NCBI GenBank assembly: GCA_046349855.1
Contig: JAXMBM010000030.1
Location: 23,210 to 87,209, forward strand
DNA length: 64,000 bases
Reading direction: 5' to 3'
Source of the DNA: CAIXSC01 sp046349855
Lineage (GTDB): Bacteria > Planctomycetota > Planctomycetia > Pirellulales > Pirellulaceae
Shown here: piece after piece, positions 57,145-64,000 of the stretch
How positions within the stretch are numbered: position 1 is the first letter of the stretch
How the letters are laid out: each line of letters starts with the position of its first letter
Notes under the pieces: generated by a model
The model's input: the letters and a program-made list of their open reading frames with translations, nothing else
The model's database searches: none
What the model was told of the DNA's origin: nothing
Position numbers and translations under genes: made by a program

Positions 57145-60100
57145 CTACTGATCGACGCTGTTCGCCTCCGCCTCGAACTGCTGGAGCATTTCCGGCAGAG
57201 CCAGGCGACCGCGGGCATACTTGGCCGCTTCGCTGGACGGATAGTCCCAGCGGCAGCGGTTGTAGCGGCGGAAGGCTTCCAGATTGTTGGCCCCCAGCCG
57301 GAAGCTCTCGCCCGACCAGAACAACGCGTCGGCCGCCAGCGCATCATCCGGAAACACCTTGCCAAAACGATCAAACGACTGTCCGGCTTTGGCGTACTGC
57401 TTCCCCTTGTAGTAGCACTGTCCAACGCGGAACGCGATCCGTGGAGCGTGTTGATGACCGGCGAACCGCTCCAGGAACTTCTCGCCCACCTGGGCCGCGA
57501 TCGGATAGTTCTCGCTCTTGTAGAAATAGTCGCTGATGCGAATCATGACGTTGGGGATCAAGGCGCTCTTCGGATGAGTCGCCGCCAGCGTCACGTAGGC
57601 TTCCAGCGCCTGATCGAAGTCCCCGGCCTCTTCGTAGCACTGCGCCAGCTTGTACTGGGCATCCGCCGCCAGGGGATGATCCGCGAACTGCCGCAAGATC
57701 AACTCGTACGATCGGCTGGCCTCATCGAACTGCGACAGTTCCTGAGCGAACTGGCCCAGGAGGTAGGCGATGCGCGGAGCATATTTCGGGTCGGGATAGT
57801 CCTCCATCACCTCGCGCAGCACGCGTCTCCCGGCCTCCAGATCGGCGTTCTTCTCTTCCAGTCGCTCCAGCGTCTTGTGACTCTTGAACAACTCGAAGTA
57901 ACTCTCGGCGATGCGGAACTTGGTTTCCACCGCCAGCGTTTCATTGTTGAACGTCTTGGTGAACGCCGAGACCAGCCCGTCGGTGCCGATCACCACGGGC
58001 AATTCCTGCGAGTGCTCGTGCTGCCCTGATTCGGTGCTGGCCGAGTCATCCCGGTAGCGTACCCGCACCATGTCGCCGAAGTAGGTTTCAATCTGTGGAT
58101 CCGCGACCGCCAGATTGTCCGCAGTCGGCTTCTCGACCGCCTTCAACGTCACCGATCCGGTGAAAACTCCGCTATGAGCCAAGGTCTCTTCCAGCCGCAC
58201 CTGCTCTTTTTCACCAAGTTCGGAAGTCACTTCCACGGTGACCGAATCACGGGCATCCGAGACGTCATGGTCTGCATCAACCACTCGCAGGAATAGCTTT
58301 TCGCCGACGTGCAGTTGAGTGACCTCCTTTTCGTACTCGCGGTCGGTGCAGGCCAGTTCTCCTTGCGACAGCAGGCGTGCGCGAGCCGTCAGGGCCTGTC
58401 CCTTGCCGTCGGGACGCGATTCGTCCTGATAGACGCCGGTGATCACGTCCTTGCCGGTCAGATTAAGGACCCGCGTCACCAGGTTCGCGCCCAGACGAGC
58501 CGTGGCATTGTCATCCAGTTTGACACGCCCCAGCAGCCCGCGCGGCATGTCGGCAGTGAGCGGCACCACCGCCGGACTGTTCTTTCCTCCCAGCTGCATG
58601 ATAACCTGTCCCAGGAATCGCCCTTCCTCCAGAGCGCGTGTCAGCTGCAGATCGTTCGGGGTATTCGTCAGCGCCCCCGAAATCGCGCAGTCCACTTCCA
58701 CTTCCGCACCATCCGTGGTCATCAATTTGACGGTCACGGTGCTGCGACTGTCCTTGGCCGCATCCGGATCGATCACTTCGACCGTCAGCGGCGCCTCGAA
58801 GGCCACGCCCGCGATGTCCTGCGACGCGTCGGGCGGGAGATAGGTCGCCGGAGGCACGCCACGCGTGCCGGGCGGCAGCGGAGTGACTCGCGAGCGGAGA
58901 ATCCGGATGCGTCCTTCCGACGGTTCGTTGACGAACACCACCGATTCCCGCGGCACGGCATGGCCCGGAAACGTATTCTGAGAATCGAGGTAGCGGAGGT
59001 AGATGCGGTCCCCTGGCTTGACGACCAGCGGCTTCTCGCCACCGTTGCCCGCTGCCTCAGCCCCATTGCTTGGTGCCCCCTGAGCGTTCTCGGACTGCCC
59101 CGCGGCCGAACTCTGCCCCGCTGTTCCGGCCTTGCCAGCCGCGCCCGCTTTGCCTGCGGGGCCCGCCTTGTCGGTTGGGCCTGCCTTGCCCGTGGCCCCC
59201 GCCTTGCCAGCGGGTGGAGCGACCATCCGCCCGGTCGTATCGATTTCCTTGGTGAAGATCCCCGTGTAACTGTCGGTCTCGGTGGCGACAAGGTCCAGCG
59301 GTTCATCGTCGTTCAACAGCACCTGGAAACGCACGGTGTCGCGCTGATCAGTTCGATCCTCGTCGTAGTCGACGATTTCGAACACGATTCGTTCCCCCGG
59401 ATCGATGCGGATCAGTTCCTTGCGAATCGTCTGGACCGCGCCTCCCTCGGTGCGCAGGAAGTCATAAGCAATCGGGTTGACCCGCGCGTCGTGGTAAGTG
59501 GCGGTGAGCTTGCCGGTCAGCAACTGGCTGCCGGTCACTTCGGATTGTCCGATTTCATCGGTGTACCCCGCCGTGATGGTATCGCCACCGGCGATCTCCA
59601 ACACATCGTTGGCGGCCAGCGACAGCACGTCGGTTTTCGTCGGCACATACAGGTCCGCCACGCGGGTCCCACCGACTTCCACGTGGCTGATCGCAACGGC
59701 CTCGCCACGATACTCGTGGACGACAAAACGGGTGTAGCGCAAGGGGACGGAGGGGAAACGGAATTCCCAATCGGTCTCCGCCACAATGACGCTGGCGCCG
59801 CTGGCCGGCTTGAGCGTGAGACCGCGCAGTTCCATCAGACCCGCACCTTTGATCTCGCCGGGCTTGATCGCCAGCGTCTGGGGTCCGGCCGCATCCAGCA
59901 GCACGGTCCCTGCGCGGACGATGTGGAACTTGTCCGCTCCCCCCGTATCACTGACCGTGGCAGCGATGGTCTGCCGGCCCAATTCGACCTGAAATGTGCC
60001 GCCCGCCCCGGCATGCGCATAGTGCAGCCAGACTTCGTAGGCGCCCGCGGCCGGGGCCGGAAAACTCCAATGCACCCAGTCTTCGGGGGAATTCCAATTC

Positions 60101-63100
60101 GTCAGACGATCTCCTGCCGGGGCTGCCGGACCGAATGTTTCGGTCTTCTTATGAAGCTGAGCCGCCGACGCCGGCAGATCGATGACGGCCGTCCCCGCCG
60201 CATCTCGCCCGGCCGACCGCGAACCGGCCAGTTGCGGATCGAAATCCTGCCGACGGAAGGGGGCCAGAGTCACCTGCGACTGGTTCAAATCGGCTCGAGC
60301 CCACACCGCTGCGACTGGCTGCGAGGCGGCAGCGGTCGCGGACACAATGGTGAGGTCATGCAGGCCGGCGGTCAGCCAGATGTCGGCCGATCGCCCGCCG
60401 GGGCCGAGAGGCAACTCGAGGCGACCGTCCACGACGATGGCCGTCCGGGTGCCGTCGACGCGGATCCGCGCCGCGCCGTCCCGGGGCTGCGCGAGTTTCC
60501 CGTGCCAGACGACGGTCGCGGGTCGTTTCGCGTCGTCACTGTCATCATCGCGCTTCCAAGACAGTTCCTCGACGGAGTCGCTTTCCAGCGGCTGCGAGTT
60601 TTTCGTCAGCGCAACCACCTGGGACCAGAGAGTCGCCTGCGTCAGATTGGCCGCGTATACCCGACGCCGCATTCCCGCGAATTCACCGGCGACTGGCTCC
60701 ACGTCCGGCTCCGGTGGATTGGACATCAGCCGGAACCAGAACTCTCCGTCCTGGCTGCCGAGCAGTTCGCCGCGCACGGGCGCATTGCGAGCCACCGTGG
60801 GCGTCGACAACTTGACGCGAGCCACGGGACGCAGATCCTTCAAATCAACCGTCAACCACTTCGGACTGGCTCCATCCGGAGCACTCAACCACGCGGTCTG
60901 CGGATCACGGTCGATCGCCATCAGCGGACTGTGGTCGATGGCCGTGTCGCTGGCTCGCGCGCCGGCCGGAAGTTCCCCCGTGAGAGCCGTCCCCTCGAAG
61001 ATCCCGGTGTGGGGCCCCGTCTCGGTCAGCTTGACCTGGACCTGATCACCACTGTCGGCGGTCAGTTTCACCGTCACCTGATCGGGTTCGTTGTTCAGAT
61101 CGCGATCGGGATCGCGCACCCGCAGATAAACCACGTTCCCCGGTTTGACCTGGGATTCGGGACGATACTGCGAGACCCGCTTGTCGCCGTCTTCCTCTTC
61201 CTGTGCCCGGGCTTCGTCCTGCAACTGCTGACTGAACGAGCGGGCCTGTCTGTCGACAATTTTGCTGCTGGAAACATCCAGCCGCGCATCGGATGCGACT
61301 TTGATCTCCACGTCCGACAGCGGCACATTGCGGAACTCGGCTTTGAATTCCGGCGGGTAATCGCATTTGATGGTATCGCGTCCCGTCAGCTGCAGGACCG
61401 AATCATTGGGCGTGGCAGCGCCCAGGCGGGTTTCCAGATCGACTCGGAACAACCCCTTGCCGGCACCGGAGCTGGTGAGATAGATGACCTCCGAGTCGCC
61501 ACCCGGCTCGGTCGTCACGAGCACGGGAATCCGATTGTGCCCGCGACTGATTCCCAGGTCGCTGTCATGCACCACGATCGACAATGGCTGCCCGGGTACG
61601 TGCCGGCGCTTGCTGTTGCGTCCCAACCGACCGACGGTGCGCAGCAGGTTGAGCTGATCCATGTAGCGTTCCTCGGCGCCGTAGACTTCGGCCAGTCCAA
61701 ACAGCGCCTGATTCGCCAGTTCGACATTCGGCACGCGTTCCAGCACTCCGCGGAAAATATCCCGGGCCTCCTCGCGATCGCCACGGCGGAAGGCCAGCAC
61801 CCCGCGGAGAAACTCGGCGCGCACCACCACGTCCGCCTCGGGATGCCGTGCCAGCCGTTCGAAGACCAGTTCCGCCTGGTCAAACACCTTTTGTGCCAGG
61901 TAGGTCTCCCCCATCCCAAACTCGGCTTCGATCGCCTGCGGCGTGTTGGGGTAGCGGTTGACGACCGTGGTGTACTCGTTGCGAGCGATATCGAACCGCT
62001 GCGCCTTGAAGTAGTTTTTGGCCAGCAGCAACTGGACCCGGGCTTTGGCCGCGTCGTCCACCTGCTTGGATTCTGCGTTCTTGACAATCCACCCGCGCAG
62101 CGTCTCTTCCACGCGATCATGATTCTCGTCGCCGCCCGCGGCGATCAGTCGATCGCAGACAAACGTCACCAGATCCACGGGCAACTCGGGAGCGTGCTGA
62201 GCGAACAGGGGCTGATGAGCCGTGTAGGTGTCGAACGCCAGCCGTTCATCCCCCAGACGCAGGTACAGTGTCGCCTGGAACAGCGGAGCCAAGGGGCTGT
62301 TGTCGTCCAACGTCAACCCCACTGCCCCCATCCGGGCATAGCTCTGCGTCACCATGTCGCGACCGGCCTTCTTTCGCGGTTCGTCGACGTTGGGAATGTT
62401 GGCCAACATGCCGGAAGCCAGCGTGGCGGCGGCCACGTAATCCTTGCGTTCCAGCGCGGCGTGCGCGAAGGGAACGAGACGATCCCAGTCGTACCACTCG
62501 TTGCCGACCGACCGTGTGGCCTCTCGGTACGCCAGCAGCCGGGCCATCGGAGTCGCCCCGTCAGGTGGTGCCATTTCCCACAGCGCCAGGGCTGCGGCGG
62601 ACGAGGCTGGTTCGACCGCGATGTCCCGGATCACGCGTAGGACCTGCAGCTTCACTTCGGGAGCGGCCTGGGGATGCGCTCGGATACCGTCGAACCAGGT
62701 TCCCACCGTATTCCAGTCCAGGTCCCAGATGCGGAACGGACGCTCATCCTGCCGCTTGCGAGCCTCGCGCAGCACCTGTTCAAAGGTAGCCCAATCGCCA
62801 GCAGTGAAGGCATCGGCCGCCAACCACATGGCGTAGCGGCCGTGATAATCGGTGTTCGCCTGACGCAGATCATCGATAAACGTGCGGCGCTTGGCAGGTT
62901 CCATCAGCCGCGTCAGCAAGCGCGCTGCACATTCCCGCGATTCGCCGTGCGTGCGATCATGCTTCAGATACTGCAGCCAGTAGGCGACCGCTTCCTGCTC
63001 CAGTTGCAGCTTGGCCAGAGTGTCACCGATCGCCGAAGCATACGTCGGTTCGGGACCGAACTTCTGCGTGGCCTTCTGAATCCAAGCCAGTGCCTGGCGG

Positions 63101-64000
63101 GCCAGATTGGCGTCGTTGGCTCGATCCGCCGCGATCATCAGGCGTCGCCAGGCATCGGCATAAGACGACTGCGGCTCGTGCTTCAACAGATTCAGCGCCG
63201 ACTCCTTGGCCACCTCGGGGGGACTGTAATCGGTGGCCGCTTCCAGGTAGGCCAGGGCGGCCGGATAGTCCTGGGGAAAGCGCTGACAGAATTGCGCCCA
63301 GACACCGGCCGTCTTGGCGCGGTCGGCCGCCGGCCCGTAATGCCGGTAGAATTCCGCCTGCGTCGTCAGCAAAGTGCGAGCCAGCCGATCCGACAGGGTA
63401 TTGAAGACGGCCGGCTGCCGCAGTTGTTCACGGATCGGAGCACCCGGTCCGTGCTGCGAGTTGCGCTGCTCGATCCAGGCCTTCACCAGAGGATCCTGGT
63501 CGGCCTTGGCCAATTCGGCCGCCACATAAGCCGCCTTGTCTTTAAAATCCTTGTTCTGCCGCGCATTCTGCTGCCAGGTGCGGATCGACTCCCGCAGATT
63601 CACCATGTGAATATTGTCGCGGCGCGTCTTGAGGACGCGTGCCACATCGGCCTTGAACTCGTCGTCGCTCGCCGGGTTGTACAGCAGCCAGTCGACAGCC
63701 GATGTCGTATGGCCATCGTCCGTGGGAGATTGTTCGAGAATCTCGCGGAGCATCTGCCGCGTCTTGGCGGGATCTTTCACGCGATCGCGGTACACTTCGA
63801 ACGCCAGCACGTACCTCAGGTAAGCCTGCTGATCTCGATTGGCCGCCAGGGCCGCACGGAGCGTGGCCTCGACCGCGGCCAGTTGCGCTGGGTCCGTAGC
63901 GGCCGTCTGAACGTACACCGAGGCATTCCCGTTGGAGGCCGCGTCATGCGGGAGCAGCGATGCCAGCAGAGGCACCGCCCGGGCCTTGTCGCCATCCCGC
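57145..64000 (-). CDS. giant TPR/beta-sandwich repeat protein, 5' end missing
   Basis: At least 2284 aa are visible and the frame is open to the right edge, so the start lies outside. Approximate order in visible residues: 1-790 TPR-like helices (LRLGDERLAFDTYTAHQPLF, IEAEFGMGETYLAQKVFDQA); about 800-2000 at least four beta-sandwich modules ending in a motif like TETGPHTGIFEG, ETDSYTGIFTKE or EETLAHSGVFTG, with a discoidin-like segment (KWLTVDLKDLRPVARVKL, about 1040-1060) and an Ala/Gly-rich collagen-like tract (about 1593-1632); about 2010-2284 TPR/YbgF-like repeats (YKLAQCYEEAGDFDQALEAY, AFRVGQCYYKGKQYAKAGQS). It is almost certainly exported. It heads the ExbB/ExbD operon and is probably its extracytoplasmic partner. 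Confidence 0.9.
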   Translation of the reverse strand, partial: RDGDKARAVPLLASLLPHDAASNGNASVYVQTAATDPAQLAAVEATLRAALAANRDQQAYLRYVLAFEVYRDRVKDPAKTRQMLREILEQSPTDDGHTTSAVDWLLYNPASDDEFKADVARVLKTRRDNIHMVNLRESIRTWQQNARQNKDFKDKAAYVAAELAKADQDPLVKAWIEQRNSQHGPGAPIREQLRQPAVFNTLSDRLARTLLTTQAEFYRHYGPAADRAKTAGVWAQFCQRFPQDYPAALAYLEAATDYSPPEVAKESALNLLKHEPQSSYADAWRRLMIAADRANDANLARQALAWIQKATQKFGPEPTYASAIGDTLAKLQLEQEAVAYWLQYLKHDRTHGESRECAARLLTRLMEPAKRRTFIDDLRQANTDYHGRYAMWLAADAFTAGDWATFEQVLREARKRQDERPFRIWDLDWNTVGTWFDGIRAHPQAAPEVKLQVLRVIRDIAVEPASSAAALALWEMAPPDGATPMARLLAYREATRSVGNEWYDWDRLVPFAHAALERKDYVAAATLASGMLANIPNVDEPRKKAGRDMVTQSYARMGAVGLTLDDNSPLAPLFQATLYLRLGDERLAFDTYTAHQPLFAQHAPELPVDLVTFVCDRLIAAGGDENHDRVEETLRGWIVKNAESKQVDDAAKARVQLLLAKNYFKAQRFDIARNEYTTVVNRYPNTPQAIEAEFGMGETYLAQKVFDQAELVFERLARHPEADVVVRAEFLRGVLAFRRGDREEARDIFRGVLERVPNVELANQALFGLAEVYGAEERYMDQLNLLRTVGRLGRNSKRRHVPGQPLSIVVHDSDLGISRGHNRIPVLVTTEPGGDSEVIYLTSSGAGKGLFRVDLETRLGAATPNDSVLQLTGRDTIKCDYPPEFKAEFRNVPLSDVEIKVASDARLDVSSSKIVDRQARSFSQQLQDEARAQEEEDGDKRVSQYRPESQVKPGNVVYLRVRDPDRDLNNEPDQVTVKLTADSGDQVQVKLTETGPHTGIFEGTALTGELPAGARASDTAIDHSPLMAIDRDPQTAWLSAPDGASPKWLTVDLKDLRPVARVKLSTPTVARNAPVRGELLGSQDGEFWFRLMSNPPEPDVEPVAGEFAGMRRRVYAANLTQATLWSQVVALTKNSQPLESDSVEELSWKRDDDSDDAKRPATVVWHGKLAQPRDGAARIRVDGTRTAIVVDGRLELPLGPGGRSADIWLTAGLHDLTIVSATAAASQPVAAVWARADLNQSQVTLAPFRRQDFDPQLAGSRSAGRDAAGTAVIDLPASAAQLHKKTETFGPAAPAGDRLTNWNSPEDWVHWSFPAPAAGAYEVWLHYAHAGAGGTFQVELGRQTIAATVSDTGGADKFHIVRAGTVLLDAAGPQTLAIKPGEIKGAGLMELRGLTLKPASGASVIVAETDWEFRFPSVPLRYTRFVVHEYRGEAVAISHVEVGGTRVADLYVPTKTDVLSLAANDVLEIAGGDTITAGYTDEIGQSEVTGSQLLTGKLTATYHDARVNPIAYDFLRTEGGAVQTIRKELIRIDPGERIVFEIVDYDEDRTDQRDTVRFQVLLNDDEPLDLVATETDSYTGIFTKEIDTTGRMVAPPAGKAGATGKAGPTDKAGPAGKAGAAGKAGTAGQSSAAGQSENAQGAPSNGAEAAGNGGEKPLVVKPGDRIYLRYLDSQNTFPGHAVPRESVVFVNEPSEGRIRILRSRVTPLPPGTRGVPPATYLPPDASQDIAGVAFEAPLTVEVIDPDAAKDSRSTVTVKLMTTDGAEVEVDCAISGALTNTPNDLQLTRALEEGRFLGQVIMQLGGKNSPAVVPLTADMPRGLLGRVKLDDNATARLGANLVTRVLNLTGKDVITGVYQDESRPDGKGQALTARARLLSQGELACTDREYEKEVTQLHVGEKLFLRVVDADHDVSDARDSVTVEVTSELGEKEQVRLEETLAHSGVFTGSVTLKAVEKPTADNLAVADPQIETYFGDMVRVRYRDDSASTESGQHEHSQELPVVIGTDGLVSAFTKTFNNETLAVETKFRIAESYFELFKSHKTLERLEEKNADLEAGRRVLREVMEDYPDPKYAPRIAYLLGQFAQELSQFDEASRSYELILRQFADHPLAADAQYKLAQCYEEAGDFDQALEAYVTLAATHPKSALIPNVMIRISDYFYKSENYPIAAQVGEKFLERFAGHQHAPRIAFRVGQCYYKGKQYAKAGQSFDRFGKVFPDDALAADALFWSGESFRLGANNLEAFRRYNRCRWDYPSSEAAKYARGRLALPEMLQQFEAEANSVDQ
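59104..59222 (-). repeat. collagen-like Gly-X-Ala coding repeat inside the giant protein
   Basis: About 13 triplets, mostly GKA alternating with GAT, GPT, GPA, GAA or GTA, encoded by degenerate copies of an 18-base unit. One Gly is replaced by Asp (TDKAG). It is flanked by Pro/Ser/Gln-rich sequence and sits between two beta-sandwich modules, probably as a flexible or stalk-like linker. Confidence 0.8.

Noticed and set aside
58309..62640. 1443-codon plus-strand open frame antisense to the giant TPR protein
   Set aside because: It is a by-product of high GC: composition is Arg/His/Gln-rich with no domain pattern, whereas the minus strand shows clear TPR and beta repeats over the same bases.
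63975..63977. GTG as the true start of the giant TPR protein
   Set aside because: The frame remains open and helical-looking to the window edge, no Shine-Dalgarno sequence precedes the GTG, and no signal peptide follows it; the gene is truncated by the window.

Overview
The window is GC-rich, gene-dense bacterial chromosome that reads as Planctomycetota. The signs are an Arg-rich LEPR-XLL-type N-terminus, a PSC1/DUF1549/DUF1553 cytochrome protein beside a Tat-exported DUF1501 protein, a Tat-exported Gfo/Idh/MocA oxidoreductase, a giant TPR/beta-sandwich protein beside ExbB/ExbD, and a DUF4159 protein. No phage, integrase, transposase, rRNA or CRISPR array was found. I call 48 protein genes, one doubtful small ORF and two tRNAs. 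Two genes run off the edges: the left one lacks its 3' end, the right one its 5' end.

Region by region. 1-10.6 kb is envelope-related: a LEPR-XLL protein with two GlcG/HbpS-like domains, an outer-membrane barrel candidate, GDP-mannose 4,6-dehydratase, an MsbA-like ABC exporter, and two tandem paralogous outer-membrane proteins. 10.8-13.8 kb holds tRNA-Val(CAC) with its terminator, two TatA proteins, and a DUF47 + PiT phosphate-transport pair. 14.2-19.0 kb is the PSD1-type cytochrome/DUF1501 pair. 19.1-28.9 kb is mixed metabolism: a redoxin, an Ldh_2 dehydrogenase, TrmL, a GH88 hydrolase, IspG, a serine hydrolase with a peptidoglycan-binding tail, small unknowns, tRNA-Leu(UAG), a HAD hydrolase and an SpsF-like protein. 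29.0-35.2 kb holds an ADP-forming acyl-CoA synthetase fused to a GNAT domain, the Gfo/Idh/MocA protein and an LRR lipoprotein.

35.4-45.1 kb opens with a near-consensus promoter driving murB and an ftsQ-like gene, a remnant of the division/cell-wall cluster. It continues with CsrA, DapA, a YbgC-like thioesterase, a double-ACT protein, a zinc-ribbon protein, a DsbD-family protein and an APH-fold kinase. 45.2-51.4 kb runs on the plus strand: a large metzincin-type metalloprotease, a PII protein lacking Tyr51, and a desaturase translationally coupled to a GH13 alpha-amylase.

51.4-64.0 kb is the most interesting part, a minus-strand operon of seven genes. In transcription order they are a giant (at least 2284 aa) TPR + beta-sandwich + collagen-like + TPR protein, ExbB/TolQ, two ExbD/TolR, a one-TM Ala/Pro-rich protein, a membrane DUF4159 protein and an exported TPR protein. 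The set suggests a proton-motive-force-energised envelope machine whose large extracytoplasmic partner is unlike TonB, TolA or Pal. This is inference from gene content and order. Start sites were chosen from start codon, Shine-Dalgarno-like sequence and family N-termini. No similarity search could be run.
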